From assembly GCA_028704385.1 (NCBI GenBank), contig JAQVLA010000006.1:25838-89837 (forward strand): a stretch of 64,000 bases of DNA, read 5' to 3'. Shown here piece after piece: positions 17,704 to 25,981 of this stretch. The notes below the pieces were generated by a model. The model had not been told where the DNA came from and did no database searches. It saw nothing but the letters and a program-made list of their open reading frames with translations. Each line of letters begins with the position of its first letter. Positions within the stretch are counted from its first letter, which is position 1. The translations under genes and the position numbers were made by a program. The DNA comes from Bacteroidales bacterium. Lineage in GTDB: Bacteria; Bacteroidota; Bacteroidia; Bacteroidales; F082.

Positions 17704-18462
17704 TTAATAAAACTGACCTTGCAGATAAGCTTTGGTTTGCTGTTCTTTGGGATTCTCGAAAAACTCCCTGACATCAGCTTGTTCTACCACCTGCCCCATA
17801 TACATGAATATCACATGATCTGCGATATTTTTGGCCTGTCGCAAAATATGAGTAACCAAAACAATGGTATAGCTATCTTTGAGTTCGGCAAATTTTTCCT
17901 CTATCATCCGGCTCGAATGCGGGTCGAGGGCCGATGTTGGTTCATCAGCCAGTATGATTTGCGGGTCAACGGCCAATCCACGCGCCAGGCAAAGCCTTTG
18001 TTGCTGTCCAATCGACAAAGTTGCTGCCGGTTCTTTTAAGCGATCCTTCACCTCATCCCACAAATTGGTTTGCCTCAGATAATATTCAACCCGGCTGTTC
18101 AGGAATTTTTTCTTTCGCCGGCCACTGATTCTAAGTCCGTAAGCCACGTTGTTGTATATACTCATTGGCAAAGGATACGGGCGTTGTGCAAGCAAACCCA
18201 TCTTTTTGCGGATTGTTGTAACATCTTCCGTACTGTTAAGCAGATCCTGGCCATTAAGTAAAATTTCACCACTGATTTTAACGGATGCATCCAGCTCTGT
18301 CAGCCTGTTTAAGCTTCTGAGCAGCGTTGTTTTTCCACATCCTGAAGGCCCCAGAATCACGGTTATTTTTTTCGCCGGAATGGAAATATTGATATCCTTT
18401 AGGATATGTTGCTTCCCATAATACAAATTCAATTGCTTGATATCTATGATAGAATTCTGCAT
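17704..18462 (-). CDS. pstB: Phosphate ABC transporter ATP-binding protein
   Basis: This 252-residue ABC ATPase of the high-affinity phosphate importer has Walker A GPSGCGKTT (38-46), followed by LLRSLNRLTELD, the PstB-type continuation. The signature is LSIGQQQRLCLARGLA and Walker B IILADEPTSALDP. LAQRPYPLPMSIYNNVAYGLR is the PstB form of the Q-loop region. It is the last gene of pstSCAB and overlaps the pstA stop by one base. Confidence 0.93.
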   Translation of the reverse strand: MQNSIIDIKQLNLYYGKQHILKDINISIPAKKITVILGPSGCGKTTLLRSLNRLTELDASVKISGEILLNGQDLLNSTEDVTTIRKKMGLLAQRPYPLPMSIYNNVAYGLRISGRRKKKFLNSRVEYYLRQTNLWDEVKDRLKEPAATLSIGQQQRLCLARGLAVDPQIILADEPTSALDPHSSRMIEEKFAELKDSYTIVLVTHILRQAKNIADHVIFMYMGQVVEQADVREFFENPKEQQTKAYLQGQFY

Positions 18463-19319
18463 CAGAAGTTGATTTTATTTTTATTATATCTATTACTCAA
18501 AATCCTGCTTACAACACTAACTGTCAATACAATAAATATTAATATCACGGAAGCCGCATACGCTCTTTCGCGCACCTCGGGAATGGGCGAACTCAGCTGA
18601 AAAAAGATTGCCAGCGGAAGCGTTGCCGCTGGTTCGTTAAGGGCATGAGGAACAAAATCGGTATAACCTGTTGTGAACAGGATAGACGCAGCATCACCTA
18701 TGGCACGACCAAAGGCAAGCAGCCAGGCAGTGATTATTCCCGGGAGGCACTGCTTAAAATACACAACATAAGCAATTTCGCTATTTGTACTTCCCAACGA
18801 CTTAGCCGACTCCAACAAGCCTTTTGGAACATTTCTCAGTACCTCATCCATTGCCCGGACTATGATAGGTAAAATAAACAAACTCACTGTGATAATCCCT
18901 GCCATCAAAGAGGTGCGCATCCCAAAAAATACCATGATCGTAAATCCAAAAGCACCATATACGATTGAAGGAACACCCCAAAGCAAATCGAGCAGAAATC
19001 GTATTACGGCAACAAACCTGGTTAACCGGATCAGATGGATATTAATAAACATGGCAATAGGCAGACCAAGCAGAAAAGCTAACAAACTGGCACCTAGAGA
19101 CAAATAAACAGAACCAACAATGGCATTGAATATCCCGCCCGATTTTCCGAAATAGTATCCACCATGCGGCATTTCACTAATCATTTCCCAACTCAAATGC
19201 GGAAGGCCGGTCCGCAGGATACTGAACAGAATTACAAACAGGGCAGAGCAAATAAATGTTGTTGATAAAAACATTAACACACGATAAAACCGCTCCTCTA
19301 TTTTGAGTGTTTTTCTCAT
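18462..19319 (-). CDS. pstA: Phosphate ABC transporter permease PstA
   Basis: This 285-residue inner membrane permease has six predicted helices and the binding-protein-dependent transport motif around ESAKSLGSTNSEIAYVVYFK. GAFGFTIMVFFG and PSIVYG in the central part are PstA/PstC-like. It forms the phosphate channel with PstC, whose gene ends two bases upstream. The first 20 or so residues are basic and precede the first helix. Confidence 0.9.
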   Translation of the reverse strand: MRKTLKIEERFYRVLMFLSTTFICSALFVILFSILRTGLPHLSWEMISEMPHGGYYFGKSGGIFNAIVGSVYLSLGASLLAFLLGLPIAMFINIHLIRLTRFVAVIRFLLDLLWGVPSIVYGAFGFTIMVFFGMRTSLMAGIITVSLFILPIIVRAMDEVLRNVPKGLLESAKSLGSTNSEIAYVVYFKQCLPGIITAWLLAFGRAIGDAASILFTTGYTDFVPHALNEPAATLPLAIFFQLSSPIPEVRERAYAASVILIFIVLTVSVVSRILSNRYNKNKINF

Positions 19320-19320
19320 T

Positions 19321-20220
19321 TCAACGACTTGATCTTAAAATTATTAACCGGCTTATTGCATTAAATATCAACACAACAACAAAAAGAAGCAAGGCCGAAA
19401 ACATCAATGCAGAATCATACATGGGAATAGATAACATTTCGCCATAATTATTTGCAATCAGGGAAGGTAAAGGATAACCCGGCTGAAAAACCCCCGTTGG
19501 CAGGTGCACCACATTGCCCACAACCATCAAAACAGCAATGGTTTCGCCGAACGCTCTGGACATCCCCAATCCAAATGCTGAAACTATTCCTGGAAATGAT
19601 TTTTTCAACAACACAAATTTGATTGTTTGCCAGCGCGTTGCACCTAATGATAAAGAAGCTTCAGAAAGCTCTTTGGGAACAGTTTGAAAAATCTCTATCA
19701 GGATGTTCAAAATAAAAGGGATAATCATAATGGACAGCACTATGGCTCCTGCCAAAATGGAATATCCGCTGACACTCTTGCCAAAAAACGGCCCGATATG
19801 ATTTGCAAGCAGCGGAATGACAAACAAGATCCCCCAAACACCAAAAATAACCGAGGGCAAACCCGCTAAAATATCAATTACGGGAGCCATGATTTTCAGA
19901 ACCCACGATTTGGCATATTGCGTCAGGTGTATGGCCGTGAGCAAACAAACAGGTCCGGCAATCAATAGGGATATCATCGTAACCCAAACAGAACTTACTA
20001 TAAAGGTTAAATACCCGAATTTGCCTGCCATCGGTTTCCATTCGCTCGAAAACAAAAGATCAATCAGCGACTGTTGATCGAGCAAAATTGCTGATTTCCA
20101 CATCAGCCCGATAAACAAACTCAATGGCAAAACAAACACAACTCCAAGGCTGATCCACATCCAGCTGAGATGTATCCTGTTACGAAGATTTCGGTTATAA
20201 ATTACCTTTAACCCATTCAT
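19321..20220 (-). CDS. pstC: Phosphate ABC transporter permease PstC
   Basis: This 299-residue permease has about six transmembrane helices. Typical PstC segments are SSEWKPMAGKFGYLTFI, DILAGLPSVIFGVWGI, EASLSLGATRWQTIKFV (the EAA-type loop that contacts the ATPase) and MSRAFGETIAVLMVVGNV. A 150-bp gap to pstS holds a good promoter-like pair, so pstCAB may be transcribed on its own as well as from the pstS promoter. Confidence 0.92.
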   Translation of the reverse strand: MNGLKVIYNRNLRNRIHLSWMWISLGVVFVLPLSLFIGLMWKSAILLDQQSLIDLLFSSEWKPMAGKFGYLTFIVSSVWVTMISLLIAGPVCLLTAIHLTQYAKSWVLKIMAPVIDILAGLPSVIFGVWGILFVIPLLANHIGPFFGKSVSGYSILAGAIVLSIMIIPFILNILIEIFQTVPKELSEASLSLGATRWQTIKFVLLKKSFPGIVSAFGLGMSRAFGETIAVLMVVGNVVHLPTGVFQPGYPLPSLIANNYGEMLSIPMYDSALMFSALLLFVVVLIFNAISRLIILRSSR

Positions 20221-20293
20221 TACAATTTTATATACCTGATTTACAATTTGTCAAATAAGTTGTTAAATCTAATAAATTGATAGCGTTAAATGT

Positions 20294-20325
20294 CAAAATT
20301 ATTTTATTTGTGATCTCAATTTCAA
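20294..20325 (-). promoter_or_regulatory. Candidate internal promoter ahead of pstC
   Basis: On the minus strand TTG (20325-20323), a 21-base spacer and TAATTTTG (20301-20294) match the Bacteroidota consensus, 74 bases before the pstC ATG. Confidence 0.5.
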
Positions 20326-20370
20326 TGAGTTGTCCTGTTTTTTAGTTCACCAAAACCCGAAATTACTTTT

Positions 20371-21378
20371 CTAATCTACATTTTCGGAAGCACTACTATT
20401 TAATTTTTGTAATTGGATTTTCAAACTTTGTTCGTCCAGTGGCACATAACCTGCCTCTTTAACATATTGCTGGCCTTCTGTCAAGATCCAATTTATAAAT
20501 TGCAGCACATATTCATTTTGGGGATACGATTTTGCAACAAAATATAGTTCCCTGGCAGGCGGCGATGGGTATTGGTCTTTTGAAATTGCGCTGTTGATGT
20601 CGGTTATATGGTCATAAAAACTCTCTTCCGGATCAATCCTCCCGTTTTCATTCAAATCAATTGGGATGATCCCCAGTCCTTCAAAAGGTTTACCAGACTT
20701 TAGATCGTAGGCAAAAATGATGTTGTTAAATCCCATTCCATTCAGGTCGCTTTTTACTGCATCGGCAATGCCAGGATCTCCAAAAATGCCGATACCCTCA
20801 AGGTTTTCCTGGCTTTTACCCAGAAATTGAGCCCACATTTCTGCAGCACCACAGGCATCAGATCGTGTGTAAACTTTTATGAGCTCATTATCGTTTGGAT
20901 CTCCTGTAAGTTCAGACCACTTCCTGGCTTGCTTTTCCAGATAGATTTTCTGAAACATGGAGCGGGTGACCCCTTTAAGTTGTATGTTCTCATATGCCGG
21001 GTTTTTAGCATTGATCGTCGGCACCACGGCATCCTTGGCCACCGCGATATACCAAACTCCCTGTGCTTGTTCGGCTTCGGTAATATGCCGCGAAAACATT
21101 CCCAGATCTACCATGCCCGACATGGCATCAACCATGCCTTTTCCTGCGCCTCCGGCGCTGATATCGATTTTGATCCCGGGATGTTGCTGATTAAAAATTT
21201 CGGCCCACCTTACTGCTAGAGGATAAAGTGCAAACGCTCCGGAAATGGAAATCTTGGGCTTTGATTTTTTCTGTTTGTGCTTGTCCTTCTGATCACCCGA
21301 ATTGCAAGCACAAAACATTGTACTCAAAGCCAATATAAAAAATATTCCGCTTTTGAAAAAATTGATTTTGAATTTCAT
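20371..21378 (-). CDS. pstS: Phosphate-binding lipoprotein PstS with an EF-hand-like loop
   Basis: This 335-residue periplasmic substrate-binding protein has an N-terminal signal with a probable lipidated cysteine at residue 25 (FCAC). Phosphate-binding signatures are SISGAFALYPLAVRWAE, SAGGAGKGMVDAMSG and YTRSDACGAAEMWA. Residues 241-252 read DLNENGRIDPEE, a full EF-hand or dockerin-type calcium loop with D1, N3, N5, G6, I8 and E12, inside domain two. The C-terminus is normal (GYVPLD). It is the first gene of the pst cluster and has a TACATTTG box 39 bases upstream. Confidence 0.88.
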   Translation of the reverse strand: MKFKINFFKSGIFFILALSTMFCACNSGDQKDKHKQKKSKPKISISGAFALYPLAVRWAEIFNQQHPGIKIDISAGGAGKGMVDAMSGMVDLGMFSRHITEAEQAQGVWYIAVAKDAVVPTINAKNPAYENIQLKGVTRSMFQKIYLEKQARKWSELTGDPNDNELIKVYTRSDACGAAEMWAQFLGKSQENLEGIGIFGDPGIADAVKSDLNGMGFNNIIFAYDLKSGKPFEGLGIIPIDLNENGRIDPEESFYDHITDINSAISKDQYPSPPARELYFVAKSYPQNEYVLQFINWILTEGQQYVKEAGYVPLDEQSLKIQLQKLNSSASENVD

Positions 21379-21416
21379 TTTAATTCAGATTAAGCATTTA
21401 TAATCACCTTAAAATG

Positions 21417-21424
21417 CAAATGTA
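21417..21424 (-). promoter_or_regulatory. Candidate -7 box of pstS
   Basis: Minus strand TACATTTG fits TAnnTTTG, 39 bases before the pstS ATG. Just upstream, 8-bp arms ATAAATAC (21474-21481) and GTATTTAT (21496-21503) could form a hairpin or operator; no T-tract follows. Confidence 0.4.
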
Positions 21425-21545
21425 TGGGGAGTATAAGGCTTAAAACACACTCAAAATACCCTTTTTTGAGCGTATAAATACTTAATCCAATATGGGTATT
21501 TATGCTTAGTTCTGACTTGAACTAATCAATGTTTAGATTTGATAA

Positions 21546-22196
21546 TCAAATATTTATCCAATTGTGTTTGATAGCATTCATGATCAGTTGAGCTGTGTTT
21601 CGGGCCTGCGCTTTTTCGAGCAAATTGGCACGATGTTTATCAACGGTGCGTTTGCTGATAAACAACTGCTGACTAATCTCCTGATTGGAAAAGCCTTTGC
21701 AGATCAATTCCAGAATTTCCTGTTCACGATCCGAAAAAACAGATGTTTTCACTTTTTCATCATTGTTGAACCGGATGTGATCCACCATTTTTTTCAACAA
21801 CTCATTCGAGAAAAAATACTGATTAGCCAATACATTTTCAATGGCAGATTTTACCTCTTCGATGTCGGAGCTTTTAATTAAAAACCCTTTAGCTCCGGCT
21901 TCAATCATTTTATAATAATAGGCTTCATCGCCGTGCATTGAGAGTGCAATGATATTCAGGTCAGGATAAAATTGTAAAGCTTTTTGAGTAGCCTCAATGC
22001 CATTTAACTCAGGCATATCAATATCCATCAAAATAACATCTGGTTTCGATTCATGGATCAGTTCAAGGCAATCAGTTCCATTAGCTGCCTCCCGTATAGT
22101 GATATCCTGAAAAATCGTCGAAAGCAGCAAATTCAGTCCATTTCTGAATAACTGATGATCATCGGCAATGATAATATCAAATGAATGTTTTTGCAT
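21546..22196 (-). CDS. NarL/FixJ-family response regulator
   Basis: The protein has 216 residues from the ATG at 22196, one base after the kinase stop; a longer start at 22268 would overlap the kinase by 71 bases. The N-terminal receiver has the acidic pair IIADDHQ, phospho-acceptor D58 in VILMDIDMP and lysine in GFLIKSS. The C-terminal LuxR-type helix-turn-helix is SDREQEILELICKGFSNQEI plus SQQLFISKRTVDKHR. It is the output partner of the histidine kinase directly upstream. Its position next to pstS raises a link to phosphate, although PhoB proteins are of the OmpR type. Confidence 0.9.
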   Translation of the reverse strand: MQKHSFDIIIADDHQLFRNGLNLLLSTIFQDITIREAANGTDCLELIHESKPDVILMDIDMPELNGIEATQKALQFYPDLNIIALSMHGDEAYYYKMIEAGAKGFLIKSSDIEEVKSAIENVLANQYFFSNELLKKMVDHIRFNNDEKVKTSVFSDREQEILELICKGFSNQEISQQLFISKRTVDKHRANLLEKAQARNTAQLIMNAIKHNWINI

Positions 22197-22197
22197 T

Positions 22198-23148
22198 TTA
22201 TTGAAAAGGTATTTGCAAAGAAATGGCAGTTCCTCCATTTGGGGAACTTTCAATTGTAAAATTTCCACTTAGTGATTTCACCCTTGAGTTGATGTTGTAA
22301 AGTCCCATGCCCGAAGAACTTGACTTATTTATTTCATTCACATTAAATCCGCATCCGTCGTCCCTGAATTGCAGATTGAGAAGGTTTTCTTTTTCAATTA
22401 ATTGAATTGACACATTTTTTGCTCTGGCATGTTTAAAGGTATTGTTTACCAACTCGCAAATACTCCTGTAAATCACTATTTCGATGTGGGTGTTATATTT
22501 TTTGTTTCCGATATTGGTTTTAAATTTAATGCTCAATGTTTTGTTGTTGAGCTTGGAACAAAAAGCTTCGATAGCAGCCTTTAAACCAAAGTTTTCGAGC
22601 ACATGCGGACTCATATTATTTGATAATTCGCGCAGGCTCGAAATGGACTCATTTACCAGGGCTAGCGCATTGCTTTGAATGGATTTTTTCTGGCCTTCCT
22701 TTTCATTATAAATCAGTGTACTGATTGACATTTTTACAGCACTCAACAGAGGACCAAGACCATCGTGAAGTTCTTTTGAAAATCTTTTTCGTTCGTTTTC
22801 TTCCGTTTTGATCACTGCATTCAAAAGCTGCTTTTCTGAGCTTCGGCGAAGCTCCTCCAACCTGAACAAATGATGTAAAACCTTTCGAACATAAAACACA
22901 CCCACTACCAACAATAGTGAAATTAAAAAACTCGTCCAGCTATTAATAGCAATAAACTTTTCTCTTAATTCTATTTCGAGATTGGGAATGATGAAATCGG
23001 CAATACGTCGAAAGGCCATCAACAAAAATGCAATCGAAAGTAAAATCCAGCTCGAATTGTATTTTGTCGCTCTGATCAGACTGATCACAATAACTGCAGA
23101 TACCAGTTGTAAGCTTACAGCCAAAAGAAGTGCAACCTGCGTAAGCAT
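22198..23148 (-). CDS. Membrane histidine kinase, HisKA_3 type (NarX/LiaS-like)
   Basis: This 316-residue kinase has three hydrophobic segments at about residues 4-25, 33-48 and 69-88 and no sizeable periplasmic domain. A short coiled coil follows, then the HisKA_3 dimerisation box FSKELHDGLGPLLSAVK with phospho-acceptor H128. HATPase motifs are ELVNNTFKHARAKN, DDGCGFN and SSGMGLYNI. The lack of an outside domain suggests sensing within the membrane or through a partner. It is encoded directly upstream of the NarL-type regulator. A TAGCTTTG box at 23170-23177 is a likely promoter element. Confidence 0.9.
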   Translation of the reverse strand: MLTQVALLLAVSLQLVSAVIVISLIRATKYNSSWILLSIAFLLMAFRRIADFIIPNLEIELREKFIAINSWTSFLISLLLVVGVFYVRKVLHHLFRLEELRRSSEKQLLNAVIKTEENERKRFSKELHDGLGPLLSAVKMSISTLIYNEKEGQKKSIQSNALALVNESISSLRELSNNMSPHVLENFGLKAAIEAFCSKLNNKTLSIKFKTNIGNKKYNTHIEIVIYRSICELVNNTFKHARAKNVSIQLIEKENLLNLQFRDDGCGFNVNEINKSSSSGMGLYNINSRVKSLSGNFTIESSPNGGTAISLQIPFQ

Positions 23149-23169
23149 ACGATCTAAAAATTTTTATGG

Positions 23170-23177
23170 CAAAGCTA
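23170..23177 (-). promoter_or_regulatory. Candidate -7 box of the kinase-regulator operon
   Basis: Minus strand TAGCTTTG fits TAnnTTTG, 21 bases before the kinase ATG. No clear -33 TTG. Confidence 0.35.
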
Positions 23178-23333
23178 ATGAATTATCACTTGATTTCATT
23201 TTTTTTATGACTGTCTTACGATAGCAAAACAACTGTCATCAAAACTTTTTAGTATCCGGTTTGTTTCACCTAATGATCACAAATACAAAATTCTGTCTAT
23301 ATTAGCCACCTAATAAATTTTCAGTTATACTAT

Positions 23334-24347
23334 ATGATGCACTATCCTAAAAAAGTTACTATCGGAGATATTACTGTTCGTGACGGCTTCCAGCACGAAG
23401 AGAAGTTTATTCCCACAGCTGCAAAATTGTGGCTTACAGAGGAACTGATTCTGTCAGGATTTAAACATCTTGAGCTTACAAATTTTGGTAATCCGAAAGG
23501 AATGCCGCAGTTTAGCGATGCCGATGAACTTTTTAAAAGCGTCCGAAGCAGCAAAAGGATTCAGCATTTGCTCCCGGAAGTGAAACTTACAGCCGTAACT
23601 ATTCGCGAAAAGGCGGTAGAGCGTGCTATTGAGGCCAGGAAGGCCGGCTATGGCCCCGACAGAATCTTACTGATGGTGAGCACCAGCGAGTCGCATCAAA
23701 TGAAAAATTCAGGTCTCACTATTGATGAGTATTTTAAAATGGCAGAAAAATACATCCCACTGGCATTGGATGCCGGCATGAAAGTGAATGGCACGGTAAG
23801 CACCATCTGGGGATGCCCAATTGAAGGACCAACGGAAATGAGCAAAGCAGTTGATTTTGCACAACGCTGGTTTGATGTAGGTGCCACAGATATCGAACAT
23901 GCTGATCACGACGGCTCGGCTTCTCCCGACAGAATTTACCGCTATTTTTCAATGCTGATGGACAAATTTCAGAATCCTGCCAAGCATATTGTTCACCTGC
24001 ATACCACTCGAGGATGGGGAATGGCTAACATTCTGGCGGCTTTGCAGGCTGGTATGACCAATTACGAGTCAACCATGGGTGGCATTGGCGGTCAGCCGGC
24101 TAATTTTGTTGATGGAGTCCCGGTTTCGGGTACGGGTGAATATTATTACAACGAAGCTACAGCAGTTGGTTTGGTTACCACAGAGGACATGGTGCTGATG
24201 ATGGACGAAATGGGCATAGCAACCAATCTGGATATTGACCGTATTTTGGAAACAGGTAAAATGGTCGAAAGAATTGTCGGCCGCAAACTGCGCTCAGAAA
24301 GTATTCATCAGGGACGCATCCCAAAGTCACTTTCCGGAAGAAAATAG
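23334..24347 (+). CDS. HMG-CoA lyase-like DRE-TIM metallolyase, atypical
   Basis: This 337-residue enzyme has the HMGL/isopropylmalate synthase (DRE-TIM) fold. VRDGFQHE gives R16 and D17, and HLHTT gives the metal ligands H221 and H223. In authentic HMG-CoA lyases the flexible catalytic loop is GxGGCP with an essential cysteine; here the equivalent stretch (residues 249-255) is GGIGGQP with glutamine at 254. Another cysteine occurs in WGCPIEGPTEM (161). The enzyme therefore probably cleaves or condenses a different acyl substrate, or uses another base. It is followed on the same strand by a second HMGL-like gene after 122 bp. The first two codons are both ATG. Confidence 0.75.
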   Translation: MMHYPKKVTIGDITVRDGFQHEEKFIPTAAKLWLTEELILSGFKHLELTNFGNPKGMPQFSDADELFKSVRSSKRIQHLLPEVKLTAVTIREKAVERAIEARKAGYGPDRILLMVSTSESHQMKNSGLTIDEYFKMAEKYIPLALDAGMKVNGTVSTIWGCPIEGPTEMSKAVDFAQRWFDVGATDIEHADHDGSASPDRIYRYFSMLMDKFQNPAKHIVHLHTTRGWGMANILAALQAGMTNYESTMGGIGGQPANFVDGVPVSGTGEYYYNEATAVGLVTTEDMVLMMDEMGIATNLDIDRILETGKMVERIVGRKLRSESIHQGRIPKSLSGRK

Positions 24348-24469
24348 CGAAAGAAAATCTCACTGCTTCAAAAAGCTTAAAAGCTGTTAAAGTGCACTTT
24401 CGTCTGTTTCAAATTATTATTTTAGCTGACAGTTAATTCAAATGCCTGCCTTCAGGCTATCCAATCACC

Positions 24470-25312
24470 ATGATACACATCACAGAAACTGCCCGTGATG
24501 CCATGCAGGGCATCAAAAATTTCATCCCAACTCACAATAAGCAGCAGTATATCAATGCTTTGCTAAAGGTAGGTTTTAATACTTTGGATGTGGGAAGCTT
24601 CGTTTCACCAAAGGTAATTCCCCAAATGGCGGATACGCGTGAAGTGATCAAGGGGCTTAATTTGCCGGAAAATCCACCTGAAATTATGGCTCTGGTGGTG
24701 AATAAAAGAGGTACGGAAGAAGCCCTGAAATGTAAACGCGTGCAATGTTTGTCGTATCCGTTTTCTATTTCCCCGACTTTTCTGAAACGCAATCTGAATG
24801 CCACTGAAATGGAGTCTTTGGCTATTGTGAAGGAGATAACCGATCTTGCTTTCCCAAAGCAAATAAGTCTGGTTATTTACCTTTCGATGGCTTTGGGCAA
24901 CCCTTATGGCGACGACTGGAGCATCCAAATGGTAATTGATGGAGCAGCAAAACTTTATGAGCTTGGAATCCGGAGGCAACCACTGTCTGATATTTTGGGC
25001 GAAGCCAAACCGGATACCATTTATAAGGTTTATGAAGCCCTTATCCCTGCTTTTCCGGAGGTTGATTTCGGATTGCATTTGCACACGCGGCCATCCGAAA
25101 GTTTTGATAAACTTGAAGCCGCCTGGGAAGCCGGTGTCCGCAGCTTCGAAACGGTACATAATGGATTGGGTGGTTGCCCTACAGCTGCCGAAGAAATGGT
25201 GGGAAACCTGAGTACACAGGATTTGTTGCATTTTTGCGACCGGAAAAAGATAACCACAAAACTCAACAGGGAAGTGCTCAATAAGGTGGTTTTGATGCAA
25301 CAAATGGGGTGA
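24470..25312 (+). CDS. Hydroxymethylglutaryl-CoA lyase-like protein
   Basis: This 280-residue DRE-TIM enzyme is predicted to split HMG-CoA into acetoacetate and acetyl-CoA. The first motif is TARDAMQ (R9, D10) instead of the usual RDGLQ. SFVSPKVIPQMAD matches the HMGL family pattern. GLHLHT supplies metal ligands H203 and H205, and the loop NGLGGCP carries the catalytic cysteine C236. It fits the end of the leucine pathway whose earlier enzymes are encoded at 11791-17369, although it is 7 kb away on the other strand. The RDG-to-RDA change and the short length are mild departures from the family. Confidence 0.78.
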   Translation: MIHITETARDAMQGIKNFIPTHNKQQYINALLKVGFNTLDVGSFVSPKVIPQMADTREVIKGLNLPENPPEIMALVVNKRGTEEALKCKRVQCLSYPFSISPTFLKRNLNATEMESLAIVKEITDLAFPKQISLVIYLSMALGNPYGDDWSIQMVIDGAAKLYELGIRRQPLSDILGEAKPDTIYKVYEALIPAFPEVDFGLHLHTRPSESFDKLEAAWEAGVRSFETVHNGLGGCPTAAEEMVGNLSTQDLLHFCDRKKITTKLNREVLNKVVLMQQMG

Positions 25313-25360
25313 AATCACTGCGAAATAACCTCTTGTTAATTTGCAATCTTAAATGCTAAA

Positions 25361-25834
25361 ATGAAAATCCTGCTCCTTGTCATTGGAAAAACTGACCAGC
25401 CATTTCTGGAAGAAGGCATGAGGCTGTATTTTGCTCGTATAGAACACTACATACCATTTGAATTCAAGGTTATACCGGATTTAAAAAACCGAAAACGCCT
25501 GTCGGAAGCAGAACAAAAAGAAGCCGAAGCCAAAGTGATAGAATCACAGCTACAGGTCGGTGATGTACTCGTTTTGCTTGATGAGAACGGTAAAAACTAT
25601 CATTCGAGAGGCTTCGCAACTTTTTTGGAACAGCAAATGCTGCAATCAGTCAAACGTTTGGTATTTGTGATTGGCGGCCCTTATGGGTTTACTGACAAAC
25701 TTAGACAACAATCCCGTTTCCTGATTTCGCTCTCGCCCATGACTTTTTCGCATCAGCTGGTAAGGCTGGTATTTGCCGAACAGCTCTACCGCGCTTTTTC
25801 AATCATCAAAGGCGAGCCTTATCATCATGATTAG
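25361..25834 (+). CDS. rlmH: 23S rRNA (pseudouridine1915-N3)-methyltransferase
   Basis: This 157-residue SPOUT methyltransferase modifies helix 69 of 23S rRNA. It starts MKILLLVIGKTDQPFLEEGM. The knot region contains LLDENGKNYHSRGFA, FVIGGPYGF, and SLSPMTFSHQLVRLVFAEQL with YRAFSIIKGEPYHH at the C-terminus, as in RlmH. Length matches the family. It is a single gene 48 bp after the HMG-CoA lyase-like gene. Confidence 0.95.
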   Translation: MKILLLVIGKTDQPFLEEGMRLYFARIEHYIPFEFKVIPDLKNRKRLSEAEQKEAEAKVIESQLQVGDVLVLLDENGKNYHSRGFATFLEQQMLQSVKRLVFVIGGPYGFTDKLRQQSRFLISLSPMTFSHQLVRLVFAEQLYRAFSIIKGEPYHHD

Positions 25835-25944
25835 GTTGATAATCTTGTTTGCAAATATTTTTTTTGTGCTGAAATAAACTACTCCTGTACGATTTGTTGC
25901 AGGCAATTCCAATTGAATCACAGATTTCTATTGTGAAAATAGAT

Positions 25945-25972
25945 TTGCCAACCAGCTAAATCTTTACCTTTG
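25945..25972 (+). promoter_or_regulatory. Promoter of the GT-C membrane protein gene, nearly leaderless
   Basis: TTG at 25945-25947, a 17-base spacer and TACCTTTG at 25965-25972 match the consensus. The ATG at 25982 follows nine bases after the -7 box, so the mRNA would have almost no leader. This also argues against the TTG at 25970 as a start. Confidence 0.6.
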
Positions 25973-25981
25973 CTTCAGGCT

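Noticed and set aside
21474..21503. 8-bp hairpin after the NarL-type regulator as a terminator
   Set aside because: No T-tract follows on the minus strand and the loop is 14 bases; it is noted only as a possible operator near pstS.
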